Shown in pieces: positions 25,581-34,356 of a stretch of 49,232 nt of DNA; the first letter of the stretch is position 1; every line of letters begins with the position of its first letter. The notes under the pieces are model-generated. The model searched no databases. It was given only the letters and a program-made list of their open reading frames with translations, and had not been told where the DNA came from. Source of the stretch: a virus. The DNA lies in the IMG/VR virus record IMGVR_UViG_3300007609_000030, positions 1 to 49,232 of that record; one strand, 5' to 3'. A program made the position numbers and the translations under genes.

Positions 25581-25588
25581 TATAAATA
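25581..25588 (-). promoter_or_regulatory. Candidate late-promoter box TATTTATA
   Basis: The coding strand reads TATTTATA then AGAAAC, ending 13 nt before the ATG of the repeat-rich baseplate gene. Confidence 0.6.
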
Positions 25589-25624
25589 AGAAGATAAAAA
25601 ATTTTGGAGGCTAAATTAAAGGAA

Positions 25625-28600
25625 TTATGACACAATCTCTGTATCATCAACGATGAGACTCTGCAAGTCTCTACCATTGAGCTTGAGATTAATTTCAATT
25701 TTCTTTTTACCACCACCTTTAGAGCTACCACCTTTTCCGATGTTTGCAAGCTTAGCTAGTGCTTCAGCAATCTTGTCAATTGAGGTCACCATTCCTCCGC
25801 CAAATGAACCAATAGCCATAGACCAAGCAAGACTTCTTAACATCTCTAATTTACTTACATCAAGATTTTGTGCAGCAGTAGACAGTTTTTCAATACCATC
25901 AGCAAGACCGCCAATAGCATCAGACATCTTCATAAGAGGGTCAGCAGCTACCATAGCTATACCAGCAAGCATCTGAAGTGTATCAAGTGGCCCTCCACCA
26001 CCAAGAAGACTTCCAAGTCCGCTCATAAGCCCTCCAATTAACGCACCAGCTGAAAATGCCATTAACCCAGGAACAACAGCAAGAAGTGCGTCACCCATTT
26101 GAGCAAATGTACTCCAATCTACGTTACTAACTCTTTCTGCAAGAGATACGATAGGTATTAAGGCAAGACCACCAAGAGCTAATCCAGGTGCAGCTAACAA
26201 CAAGCCAAGTCCAGCTAAAATAAGACCAGGCGTTGCAGTAAGAAGCGCAGAACCGAGATCACTTAGCCAAGTGAAGTCTAGTCCCTGCATCATTTGAGAT
26301 GCTTTTGCAAACACCATCATGGATTCTCCAAATATCATAAGCCCTACACCAACACCAATAAGTGCAGCAACACCAATAACAAGAGCTATAAGCTGAGGAC
26401 CCATAAGCAATGCTCCAATAACTGTAAGTGCAATTATAACCGCAGTAAGAACACCTATACCCATGAGAACACTACCCCAGTCAACGTCAGTGAACATGGT
26501 AAGAGCAAATGCAAATGGAATTAACGCTGCTCCAGCAATAGCAACTGCCAAGGCTCCTTTAAGCACGTTCTTAAGATTAGAGCCCATGATTCCAAACCCT
26601 CTAGCAATTGCGCTAAACCCTGCTGTAACAAGCTTAGATAAAGCTCCTATACCTGCAAGAAGTAGTAATGTAGGCATACCAGGAAGTAATAGAACTAATG
26701 CTGGACCAGCAAGCGCAACTGCACCAATACCCTGAAACACTTTCTTATCACCCATTGCCTTCAAGCCTTCTGCAAGTGATTTAAGACCACCTCCAGAGCC
26801 TTTAGCCTTAGCAGTCTCCCCACCTTTGTCTGCAGTTTTATTAATTTGTCCAGCAAGCTTATCCTGGCCTCCGCCACCTCCGCCACCAAATCCAAGTAGC
26901 TTCTTGCCTTTTGCAAACATGTTTTTCAATCCACCAGCTACAGCCTTAAATCCTTGAAGGGCCATTCCAAGCTTAGGAGCAACAGCTGCAAAGGCGATCA
27001 GACCTCCTACAAGCATTTTTATAGGACCTGGCATTGAATTTAGTGTCTGTATAAAGCTGGTGAGCATTTTTATAAATGGCTCAAAAACAACAAATAAATT
27101 AAGAATTGCATCTTTAAATGCTGATATGCTATCTTGAAACGACTGATTTGCTTCTGCTTGCTCAGCTAGAGTTTTTTCTTTTAACTTCTTTTCTTCCATA
27201 AGAGCGTTTATCTCAGTCTGACTCAAATCCTCAAGATCATCTACATTAGAAATATCAATACCAGCTCCTGTAGCTAAATCTTTAAGCTCATCTGTCATCT
27301 CTATCTTTCCGCCATCCATTTCGGTCATGTCGTTAAGGAAGTTTCTGGCCTCATCTGGTATCGCATCACTTAAGCCAAGTAAGTCAGCTTTCTTAGCGTC
27401 CTCTGCATTCTTCTGAATCATTTTCTGTATACTATCGAGAGATTGTCCAGTTGCGTCTGCAACAATCTGAAGACGGTCAACATCTACTGGGTCAAACTTA
27501 AACTCACCATCTTCGTTAAATGCTCCTATATCATCACCCATATTGGTTAATATCTTCTGAAGTTCTTCTGGACCCTTACGTGCAGCAGATAATAAGTCCA
27601 TAGGATTAATATTAGCAAATGAACCACCAGCAAGTTGAAGTTGTGTTGCCATATCCATAGCGCCCTCTATTGTTCTAGCTCTCTTTGCAACATCAAATAT
27701 TTCATCAACATTCATACGAAGTCTCTGGGCTGTAGCTACCATCCTAGTTAATGACTCTTCTCCGCCCTGGAATCCCATCTGACGCATCTTGTCAATATTT
27801 CTAGAAACACCTTGTAAAAGCTTCTTGGTATTAACCCCAAACAACTTAGCAGTCTTGTTAGCCCCTTCCATGTATGATTCGACCTGCTCTGCAGATTGTC
27901 CAGCACGCATCATTTCACCAGCGATTGTACTTATCTCTTCAGAAGATATACCAGTAGCTTTCTCTATGGCTACAAAATGCTCTACAGCTCCAGCAAGATA
28001 GTCTTGATCAATGGTTGCGAGCTCTTCTCCAAGAGAACCCATTAGTCCTAAAGTATCCCCCACGCTCATGTTAAACCTAGCTGCCTCAGATGTAAGATTT
28101 GCCATTTCATAAGATGCTGTAATACCTTTATCTACAACAAAACCAAAGTTTTTTCCAGCATCTGAAATAGCTTGATCATATTCAAGCATTCTAGGAATAA
28201 TTCCTGAAGAAAGATTTTTTGCCCCTTTTTGAAACGCATCAGTAAGACTAAATACTTGTTTTGTTGATTTTTGAGCTTCTTGTGAAACTTGCTCAAATTC
28301 CCCAGACAACTCTTCTGCAAATCTAACTGCATTTTTTTCACTTTCTACAAAACCATCACTATGATATACAATATCTTTAAGAAGACTTGATTGGTCTTCA
28401 ACAAGACCATTCAGACCCTTTTGCTGAATTTGTATTAAAGCCTGTATTCTCTCTTGCTCATTAAGCCCAGACATAAAATCTGGATGCTTTGCAAGTATCT
28501 TTTCATAATGCTCTGAGTGATCTTCAAAGTACTTTTTTTGATCGTCTATAAATTCATCGCTTTTCCCTATAAAGTCCTCAAAACTTTTCTTATGCTTTTC

Positions 28601-29053
28601 AAACGTATCAGAATCCTCCTCCCTAAGCTTAGCAACTTCTTGCTGAAGCCTAAGCACATCATTAGCTGTCTTTAACTCCTCTTCAAAACCAACTGCTTCA
28701 GCTATTTTTTTAAAGTCTTCTGGGATAGATGCAGTAGTTGACTTCATGCTATCAAGACTCTTCTCTATATCAGAAAACTTACCACTTATGGTGTCTCCAA
28801 TCTGCTCGTATGCTGTATTTATTTTCTGAGATAAATTAGAAAGCTCCTCTTTTTGTTTGACTATCTCCTCCGTAGTCTTATCCATTTCCTTGAAGAATGC
28901 TGCTCCAGATATACCGAAAAGCTGAGTAGCCACATTACCAAAAGCATCATCAATAGATTTGACATTTTTTTTAGCTTGCTCTGTTTTCTTTATAAAATCC
29001 TCAACTGCCTTTAAGGATTCTTTGTTTATATCACCACTGTTCTTCTTGGCCAT
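25625..29053 (-). CDS. Tail tape-measure protein
   Basis: A 1142-residue protein with the classic layout of a tape measure. A long helical/coiled-coil N-terminal half (residues 1 to about 650, Lys/Glu-rich) is followed by strongly hydrophobic segments (about 780-990, for example LTAVIIALTVIGALLMG and LIALVIGVAALIGVGVGLMI) thought to enter the host membrane. A Gly-rich hinge (KKLLGFGGGGGGG) lies between them, and a short beta tail ends the protein (KIEINLKLNGRDLQSLIVDD). It sets tail length and is packed in the tube before injection. It lies between the membrane-protein gene and the repeat-rich baseplate gene, with its own late box and a terminator just upstream. Confidence 0.88.
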   Translation of the reverse strand: MAKKNSGDINKESLKAVEDFIKKTEQAKKNVKSIDDAFGNVATQLFGISGAAFFKEMDKTTEEIVKQKEELSNLSQKINTAYEQIGDTISGKFSDIEKSLDSMKSTTASIPEDFKKIAEAVGFEEELKTANDVLRLQQEVAKLREEDSDTFEKHKKSFEDFIGKSDEFIDDQKKYFEDHSEHYEKILAKHPDFMSGLNEQERIQALIQIQQKGLNGLVEDQSSLLKDIVYHSDGFVESEKNAVRFAEELSGEFEQVSQEAQKSTKQVFSLTDAFQKGAKNLSSGIIPRMLEYDQAISDAGKNFGFVVDKGITASYEMANLTSEAARFNMSVGDTLGLMGSLGEELATIDQDYLAGAVEHFVAIEKATGISSEEISTIAGEMMRAGQSAEQVESYMEGANKTAKLFGVNTKKLLQGVSRNIDKMRQMGFQGGEESLTRMVATAQRLRMNVDEIFDVAKRARTIEGAMDMATQLQLAGGSFANINPMDLLSAARKGPEELQKILTNMGDDIGAFNEDGEFKFDPVDVDRLQIVADATGQSLDSIQKMIQKNAEDAKKADLLGLSDAIPDEARNFLNDMTEMDGGKIEMTDELKDLATGAGIDISNVDDLEDLSQTEINALMEEKKLKEKTLAEQAEANQSFQDSISAFKDAILNLFVVFEPFIKMLTSFIQTLNSMPGPIKMLVGGLIAFAAVAPKLGMALQGFKAVAGGLKNMFAKGKKLLGFGGGGGGGQDKLAGQINKTADKGGETAKAKGSGGGLKSLAEGLKAMGDKKVFQGIGAVALAGPALVLLLPGMPTLLLLAGIGALSKLVTAGFSAIARGFGIMGSNLKNVLKGALAVAIAGAALIPFAFALTMFTDVDWGSVLMGIGVLTAVIIALTVIGALLMGPQLIALVIGVAALIGVGVGLMIFGESMMVFAKASQMMQGLDFTWLSDLGSALLTATPGLILAGLGLLLAAPGLALGGLALIPIVSLAERVSNVDWSTFAQMGDALLAVVPGLMAFSAGALIGGLMSGLGSLLGGGGPLDTLQMLAGIAMVAADPLMKMSDAIGGLADGIEKLSTAAQNLDVSKLEMLRSLAWSMAIGSFGGGMVTSIDKIAEALAKLANIGKGGSSKGGGKKKIEINLKLNGRDLQSLIVDDTEIVS

Positions 29054-29066
29054 GAATTACTTTTCA

Positions 29067-29074
29067 TATAAATA
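29067..29074 (-). promoter_or_regulatory. Candidate late-promoter box TATTTATA
   Basis: The coding strand reads TATTTATA then TGAAAAG, ending 13 nt before the ATG of the tape-measure gene, immediately after a terminator. That position argues that it starts transcription. Confidence 0.65.
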
Positions 29075-29083
29075 GTATGAAAC

Positions 29084-29114
29084 AAAAAAAAGTCGAAGAC
29101 AAACGCCTCCGACT
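29084..29114 (-). terminator. Rho-independent terminator after the membrane-protein gene
   Basis: The minus-strand RNA forms an 8-bp stem AGUCGGAG/CUUCGACU (29107-29114 with 29091-29098, one G-U pair), loop GCGUUUGU, followed by at least seven U (29090-29084). Confidence 0.87.
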
Positions 29115-29148
29115 CTAATATGAAAAATAATTAGTCTAAATTAAATGC

Positions 29149-29715
29149 TTATTTATCATTCTGCAAATACTCAAGAGCAGTTTTATTATCCATCATAGCA
29201 ACCTTATTGTTTAAGTAACTAATTACTTTTTTACTCTGAGGGTGATCTGGATTTGCTAAAAAAGAATCAACGTGACTTGTTTTCTTCATAACCTCCGCAG
29301 CCTGAGCATTGTTCATCATAGCCATCTTATTATCTCTATAGCTAAGAACATTTTGCAAACTGTTTGTTCCACCTCCATTTGAATCGCTTGTCCAAAAGTG
29401 AGGGTCATTTCTCATCTCTCCAAAAGACTTAAATACATGTCTAAAGAAGTTAAAAATACTTGTGTTTCTGCCATTAAGTGCAGAACCTACGAAAATGTAA
29501 ATAACTGACTGAAGGATGTAAAATGACAAAATACCTAATGAAACAGCCATAACAATACTTACGATTGCAGTGTTTCTAAGTTCAGCACTATAACCACCGT
29601 GAATTAATTCTGAAATCATTAGCTTATACTCAAATGGGTCAGAAGGAACATCTAACACCACAAAAAGAATAGCTGCTAATAATAATCTGAAAACTCCTAT
29701 TAATTGCTTATCCAT
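29149..29715 (-). CDS. Two-segment membrane protein of unknown function
   Basis: I start at ATG 29713-29715 (MDKQLIG), which avoids overlap with the upstream gene. A longer frame reaches 29799. There are two hydrophobic stretches: FRLLLAAILFVVLDV near the N-terminus and IVSIVMAVSLGILSFYILQS further on. A soluble tail of about 100 residues holds two similar segments: SYRDNKMAMMNNAQAAEVM and, 30 residues later, SYLNNKVAMMDNKTALEYL. Two membrane spans with a soluble tail could fit a holin, spanin-like or injection-related protein, but no family is recognised. It follows a structural gene and ends at a terminator. Its leader has no late box and only a weak host-type match (GATCTTTG). Confidence 0.65.
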   Translation of the reverse strand: MDKQLIGVFRLLLAAILFVVLDVPSDPFEYKLMISELIHGGYSAELRNTAIVSIVMAVSLGILSFYILQSVIYIFVGSALNGRNTSIFNFFRHVFKSFGEMRNDPHFWTSDSNGGGTNSLQNVLSYRDNKMAMMNNAQAAEVMKKTSHVDSFLANPDHPQSKKVISYLNNKVAMMDNKTALEYLQNDK

Positions 29716-29767
29716 AATCTTTGTTTTTATTGGTTTTATCTTGTTATACGCACAAAGATCAAAAATG

Positions 29768-31243
29768 TTACATATTATCTGCAATAATTTTACCCACAAG
29801 ACCTCTAATCTCGTTCTTAAGCTTAATTTTACCCATTTTTTCCTTAGTCTTTCCTCCTGATGGCTGTTGTTCTGGAGATTCTGGCTGCTTTTGAACTCCT
29901 AGCGCTGATCTAAGCTTATCCATTACTAGCTTTTGCCTTGCCTCGTCTTCTTGATTATTATCTCCTTGGACATGCATCCTATCGACAAAGAACCTTACAA
30001 AATCGTTAATTCTACTCAAAGACTCTTTAACTTCCTTTGGAGCCTCCTTGTTGTCGCCTTGTTCTCCAAATATTGGTTTTAGATAAGGGTTGGTTCCATA
30101 TCCGTTTATTAACCCATTTTTTATAGCACTTCTTACAATGCTTATGTCTTTTTGAAATATTCCGCTCTTAATGTTAGATACAACTTCATTATACTTTTTC
30201 ATATAAGAAGCGTCTGGTATATAAAAATAAGCTTTTCCTTTAGCTTCTGGTGGAAGTGGAAGCATTTTACCTCCTGGCCCCCTTTGTTGCTGCTTAACAT
30301 TAAGCCCTGGTATTTTTGCAAGATCATAAACTTGCTGAGTAGCTGCATAATCAACATTTTCTCCTTCAGGCTCTGACACAGGCCCAGTAGTTCCAGCAAG
30401 AGCTACACTAGCTGATTTAATACCAGACGAAACATCAAGCTTAAAAACTTTTATCTCTTTTAACGAAGGTGATTGAAAGTTTATAGTCGTGTTTTTATGA
30501 AATGATACTTTATCGGCTCCTCTTATATCAGACCAATCATAAGTAACTCTTTGTTTATTACCAGTTCTACCATCAACAACATCATATGAAAACATTCTAT
30601 TGTTTCCTCCAAGCCTCTTTATACAAGTTACGCTATGGCTAGTACCATCATTTAGGTTTATAGTTATTGTTTGACCTGGCTTTATAGCAAGCAAATTAAA
30701 TGAATAATCAATCTCTCCTGGTGCTAAGTTATCAACTCCAAGAATACCTCCTCCAGTTTCTTCAATTATTCCATCGAAAAAGAAATATGGACTTGCTTTC
30801 CATTGGTCGTGTTTTGGTAAAAACGCTGGCTTAGCATCTGTATCACCAAACTGTCCTCCTGCAAATTTGCTCACTCCTCCGAAGAACTTTCCTTTAAATA
30901 TACCATCAAACCAGACACCATTAAATGATGTTACTTCAACCTGACCTGTAAGCTTTATAGTTAATTCTCCTTTGAACTTTGCATCAAGCAACCATCTTAA
31001 TGGACTATTTTTAAAGTCATAATCCATAAAAACCTCCTCACTAACTCCGTTCAACTTGGTAACGACACTATTTCCTATTACGTAATCATTACCCTTTTTT
31101 GTTACCTGTCCTTGTCCAGAAAGCTCCTGAGCCCTTTGTTTCATAGCTTTCTTGGCAGCTCTAGCCTTAGAGCCAAACAACTCACTAAACACAGCATCTG
31201 TGCTTTCCTTAAGATTTTTTAGCTTATCATCGTGACTACTCAT
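29768..31243 (-). CDS. Probable virion structural protein (491 aa)
   Basis: An unrecognised large protein under a late box. Residues about 85-150 are rich in Gly and Phe in repeated strand-turn steps (FNGVWFDGIFKGKFFGG, VSKFAGGQFGD), like a small beta-helix or MORN-type fold. The middle has further beta domains (GQTITINLNDGTSHSV). The last 150 residues are helical with a Pro/Gln linker, ending in KIKLKNEIRGLVGKII, an amphipathic helix similar to ones at the N-termini of other probable virion proteins here. Its position between gp26-like genes and the tape measure fits a tail or baseplate component. The exact role is open. Confidence 0.65.
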   Translation of the reverse strand: MSSHDDKLKNLKESTDAVFSELFGSKARAAKKAMKQRAQELSGQGQVTKKGNDYVIGNSVVTKLNGVSEEVFMDYDFKNSPLRWLLDAKFKGELTIKLTGQVEVTSFNGVWFDGIFKGKFFGGVSKFAGGQFGDTDAKPAFLPKHDQWKASPYFFFDGIIEETGGGILGVDNLAPGEIDYSFNLLAIKPGQTITINLNDGTSHSVTCIKRLGGNNRMFSYDVVDGRTGNKQRVTYDWSDIRGADKVSFHKNTTINFQSPSLKEIKVFKLDVSSGIKSASVALAGTTGPVSEPEGENVDYAATQQVYDLAKIPGLNVKQQQRGPGGKMLPLPPEAKGKAYFYIPDASYMKKYNEVVSNIKSGIFQKDISIVRSAIKNGLINGYGTNPYLKPIFGEQGDNKEAPKEVKESLSRINDFVRFFVDRMHVQGDNNQEDEARQKLVMDKLRSALGVQKQPESPEQQPSGGKTKEKMGKIKLKNEIRGLVGKIIADNM

Positions 31244-31260
31244 AGTAAGGGCGGTTTTCT

Positions 31261-31268
31261 AATAAATA
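31261..31268 (-). promoter_or_regulatory. Candidate late-promoter box TATTTATT
   Basis: The coding strand reads TATTTATT then AGAAAAC, ending 17 nt before the ATG of the 491-aa structural gene. Confidence 0.55.
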
Positions 31269-31297
31269 GGTGAATTTTTGAATAAATTACCTTCTAA

Positions 31298-32374
31298 TTA
31301 TTTTTTACCTTTAGCCTTCGCCTGCCTCATAGCTTTCTCTTCAGCTTCCTTCTTCTTAGTGAGCTCTTCATTGATTCTATTTATGAACCATCTTCTTTCA
31401 GTAACAGGCATTTTCTTGGCATCTTCTATACTTATCCCTTTGCCATAGTATGTGATCAAAAACAATTCCTCTTGAACGTTCTGCCTAAATGTAGACGGGA
31501 ATGCTAGGAAGCTATGTGCACCGCCAAAATCATACTCAGTCTCATGTCCACAACTTGCACATGTATGCCTAACCGTTGCGTCAACACCAGGTATAACTTT
31601 TGAAAGAAACTTCTTCACTCTTCTTATTTGCTCAAGATTAAGCCTTCTTATAACGCTTTCGATTATTCTTTTATCTTCACAGCCATTTATTGATTTAGTC
31701 ATGTATATGATCTTATCCATCTGACTGACTTTAGCTCTTTTCATACCGAGCTCTTCAAAATAAGTAAGTGGCTTAAACATAAAAACCATTTCAGTTCCAT
31801 CTAGAAGCATTGGAATCATGCCATTCTCAGGCACAACGATTACATCTTTCATTTGAAATGATGAAAGTCTGATAGGGACTTCTTCTGTAAATCCGCAACT
31901 CTTGCAATCAAGCTCAACCTCCATCTTATCACCGTATGCAAATGATCTTAAGAATAACCCAATAGCTTCCACATCTCCAGTAAGCAAGTCTTCTGGCTCC
32001 ACGTTTTGCTCAACAAGTATATTCCTGAGAAGAAACTCCATAGCCTTTCCAGATTCTACCAGAAACTCACTTGTAAGGAGGTTTTCCTCAATGTACGTCA
32101 TTTGATTTAGAAGTAGATAATTTTCCTTGGTAGGATAAAAAAGGCCTCTTGAGGGTATAAACAACATCTCAAAAGGCCTCTCAATATGACTATCCTTCTT
32201 TTGCTGCTGAACTATTTCTGCAAGCTTCTTGACCTCTTCAGTATTTTCACTGAACTTAGTCTTAAGCTCGTCAATGGATTCTAACAGCTCAGAAGAATTT
32301 TCTCTTTGTTTTAATACTTCTTCTAAATCACCAATAGACCTAATGTCCTTGTTTTCTTGATGATCTTCTTTCAT
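31298..32374 (-). CDS. gp26-like baseplate hub/assembly protein, paralogue 1
   Basis: A 358-residue protein of the T4 baseplate (gp26-type) family. It has the opening IPSRGLFYP motif near 75, a middle with EDLLTGDVEAIGLFLRSFAY, and two Cys pairs likely binding zinc (DCKSCGF near 157; TCASCGHE near 270). A Glu/Lys coiled coil of about 65 residues precedes the domain, and a Lys-rich tail ends the protein. It starts one base after its paralogue at 32376-33341, and both share PSRG..Y, the Cys pairs and a run of similar helices. The two may form hub subunits or an assembly pair. The assignment to gp26 rests on motif resemblance. Confidence 0.75.
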   Translation of the reverse strand: MKEDHQENKDIRSIGDLEEVLKQRENSSELLESIDELKTKFSENTEEVKKLAEIVQQQKKDSHIERPFEMLFIPSRGLFYPTKENYLLLNQMTYIEENLLTSEFLVESGKAMEFLLRNILVEQNVEPEDLLTGDVEAIGLFLRSFAYGDKMEVELDCKSCGFTEEVPIRLSSFQMKDVIVVPENGMIPMLLDGTEMVFMFKPLTYFEELGMKRAKVSQMDKIIYMTKSINGCEDKRIIESVIRRLNLEQIRRVKKFLSKVIPGVDATVRHTCASCGHETEYDFGGAHSFLAFPSTFRQNVQEELFLITYYGKGISIEDAKKMPVTERRWFINRINEELTKKKEAEEKAMRQAKAKGKK

Positions 32375-32375
32375 A

Positions 32376-33341
32376 TTAATCTACGTCTGGATAGAATAGC
32401 TTAGGTGTAATTGGAATATCTCTAATGTCCAGCTCACCACATGCAGGGCACTCAAATTCATAAGACAAATCAAGACCTGGCTCAATCCTTCTTACATATT
32501 CTCTAAAGAACATTGAATCCTTCATTGGCATTGCTGCGATAAACTTCTTAATATATAGCTTATCTCTGTTTCCATTAACTTCCATGATCTGAAGAACATA
32601 CTTCTCTGTTACGAGCTTGTTTATTCTCATTCCACCTGACTTCTTAGCATTGTTTTCTGCAAGCTTAGAAAGTCTCTTTTCATCACGACCACTTAATAGT
32701 CTGAATTTGATGGTAAGCTTCATTACTGGTAGCTCTACTTCATACTCTCCATCATCATCTGGCATAATCTCAAGCGGCTTTGCCTTTAACTGATCAAGAT
32801 CAATTGTTGGCTCATGAACCTGTCCGCATGCTGGACAAGTCATCTCACCTGGAACGTATTCATTACCAAGCCCAGTCTTTCTAATCTGAACTAACAGGAA
32901 GTTCCTATCTCCAGATAACATTGCTTCTGGTCTTAGGTCTGGGTCCTTAACCGCCTTATCAAGAAGAACATCAAGAACTCTACCAGATTTAATAAGGTCT
33001 GGTGAGTATAGAATATCATCTTCTTCTGCTGTAAGGTATTTAATTGTTACTGAAGATTTTCCATTTGAATAGAACTTACCTCTTGAAGGTAGTTCAATTT
33101 CTTCCGTAGGAACCTTAAACTCAGTATCTATAAAGTGTTCTGGAATATTGTGCTCCTTGGCAATGTCAGAAACATTTTCCTTAGGCTCTTCTTTAGATGG
33201 AGCCTGGCCTTGTGGAGCCTGATTTTGTGGAGCTTCGTTTTCCTCTGGAATGCTTGCTCCTTGTTGTTCTGGCTTCGGCATGTTAGACTTGTTATTGTCT
33301 TTTTCTTCTCCGTCACCTAATACGATTTGGTCGTTGGCCAT
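32376..33341 (-). CDS. gp26-like baseplate hub/assembly protein, paralogue 2
   Basis: A 321-residue protein. The first 75 residues are disordered and rich in Gln, Pro, Ala and Glu. The family domain follows: EIELPSRGKFYSNGKSSV, EAMLSGDRNFLLVQIRKTGL, and the zinc-ribbon pairs CPACGQVHEP and CPACGELDIR, ending in a short PDVD tail. The domain plan is the same as in the neighbouring 358-aa protein, which marks an old duplication. A late-type box lies 21 nt before the ATG and would drive both genes (one-base gap). Confidence 0.77.
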   Translation of the reverse strand: MANDQIVLGDGEEKDNNKSNMPKPEQQGASIPEENEAPQNQAPQGQAPSKEEPKENVSDIAKEHNIPEHFIDTEFKVPTEEIELPSRGKFYSNGKSSVTIKYLTAEEDDILYSPDLIKSGRVLDVLLDKAVKDPDLRPEAMLSGDRNFLLVQIRKTGLGNEYVPGEMTCPACGQVHEPTIDLDQLKAKPLEIMPDDDGEYEVELPVMKLTIKFRLLSGRDEKRLSKLAENNAKKSGGMRINKLVTEKYVLQIMEVNGNRDKLYIKKFIAAMPMKDSMFFREYVRRIEPGLDLSYEFECPACGELDIRDIPITPKLFYPDVD

Positions 33342-33362
33342 AATTTATGAGTTTTAGTTTCT

Positions 33363-33370
33363 CATAAATA
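33363..33370 (-). promoter_or_regulatory. Candidate late-promoter box TATTTATG
   Basis: The coding strand reads TATTTATG then AGAAAC, ending 21 nt before the ATG of the gp26-like pair. It has one mismatch and the longest spacing of the set. Confidence 0.5.
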
Positions 33371-33419
33371 ATAAGCAATAAAAAAGTTAAACTAAATAGA
33401 AAATATTTTTTTGTTTTCC

Positions 33420-33770
33420 TTAGGTTTGTGACTGAATTGTTGAATTTTGTTGAGAGTCTTGTGACTGTTGCATAGTCTGGTATTGCGTAGCATTAACAAG
33501 AGACTGCTGAGCTAATTCAAGCTCTTTCTCTGCCATTTCAAGCCTATCTTTTACCATTTTAGCTCTAGAAGTCCTTGCGTCCTTCTCATCTCTTGGTAGG
33601 TTACTAACTCTAGCATCTGCCTCTCTAAACTTAAGTTCATCCTTGAGTTGCTTTACCTGCTCTTCGTTGGACTTGATCATATCTTGAGCTACCTTTACTG
33701 GGTCTTCCTCTCCGATTTCTTTCATTACCTTCTGAAACTCTTCTCTAATTATCTTTCTTATCTTGTCCAT
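33420..33770 (-). CDS. Coiled-coil protein (116 aa), probable virion or scaffold component
   Basis: An almost fully helical protein. Its N-terminal amphipathic helix (MDKIRKIIREEFQKVMKEIG) resembles those of the proteins at 4593-5234 and 5234-5563. A long Lys/Glu coiled coil follows (residues 30-90), then a Gln/Ser/Thr-rich tail with no fixed structure. There is no membrane segment. Its start overlaps the end of the nuclease gene by 26 nt, so it is translationally coupled and shares that gene's late box. The function is unknown; scaffold, chaperone or tail-assembly roles fit the shape. Confidence 0.65.
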   Translation of the reverse strand: MDKIRKIIREEFQKVMKEIGEEDPVKVAQDMIKSNEEQVKQLKDELKFREADARVSNLPRDEKDARTSRAKMVKDRLEMAEKELELAQQSLVNATQYQTMQQSQDSQQNSTIQSQT

Positions 33771-34239
33771 CCTTAAGTATTTTTTTAAAACGTTTTTTCT
33801 GTTCTTTATAATTGTTCTTTAGATCATATTCCCATACTCTCTCGAACTTATATCCATTCCCTTTAGCTAGAGTCTCCTTATACTTATCGTTCTTCTGATT
33901 TCTAAGCTGAGTCTTATTTAGCTCCTTGTTCTCATATATTAGAGGATTTGCATGCCAATAATCACCATCAACCTCAACTATCATATTTTTTGAAGGTATA
34001 TAAAAATCAAAAATTTTCTTTCCAACAACCTTTTGTAATTGAATCTCCACTCCAAGCTCCTTCATCATCTTAGCAAAGACTCTCTCTGGCTCAGTCATTT
34101 TCTTAGCCATCTTATTCGCCTTTGCCTGGAGCTTCTTCTTTCTATTAGCTTTAGCTGCTTCAGGGTTTGCCTGAAATTTAGCCTTAGCCATAGCTCTTTT
34201 AACCATTTTGCTGTAGGAACTTTTCTTCTTCTTTGCCAT
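33745..34239 (-). CDS. Vsr/DUF559-like PD-(D/E)XK endonuclease with basic N-terminal tail
   Basis: A 164-residue protein. The first 48 residues are extremely basic (KKKKSSYSKMVKRAMAKAK and more). The nuclease domain follows: MTEPERVFAKMMKELGVEI, KKIFDFYIPSKNMIVEVDGD with the acidic Asp ... Glu-x-Asp set, then DYWHANP as in very-short-patch-repair-like enzymes, and a closing strand (YKFERVWEYDL). It could be a free-standing homing-type endonuclease. Because it has a late box 12 nt upstream and is coupled to a structural-type gene, a DNA-end processing or head-completion role is also possible. The basic tail would bind DNA. Confidence 0.78.
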   Translation of the reverse strand: MAKKKKSSYSKMVKRAMAKAKFQANPEAAKANRKKKLQAKANKMAKKMTEPERVFAKMMKELGVEIQLQKVVGKKIFDFYIPSKNMIVEVDGDYWHANPLIYENKELNKTQLRNQKNDKYKETLAKGNGYKFERVWEYDLKNNYKEQKKRFKKILKDGQDKKDN

Positions 34240-34251
34240 TCAGTGCTTTAT

Positions 34252-34259
34252 AATAAATA
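34252..34259 (-). promoter_or_regulatory. Candidate late-promoter box TATTTATT
   Basis: The coding strand reads TATTTATT then ATAAAGC, ending 12 nt before the ATG of the nuclease gene, in the divergent spacer shared with the plus-strand pair. Confidence 0.5.
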
Positions 34260-34356
34260 TGAATTAAAAAGCCTATTTTTTGTATAAAACTGCATTTTTT
34301 GAAAAAATTGAAGCTATATAATAGTAACGACTCACCTACTAAACCAAAGAATAATA

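Noticed and set aside
29716-29799. N-terminal extension of the membrane-protein gene
   Set aside because: The ATG at 29715 avoids overlap with the upstream structural gene and places a normal membrane-protein N-terminus; the extension would cross the intergenic leader.
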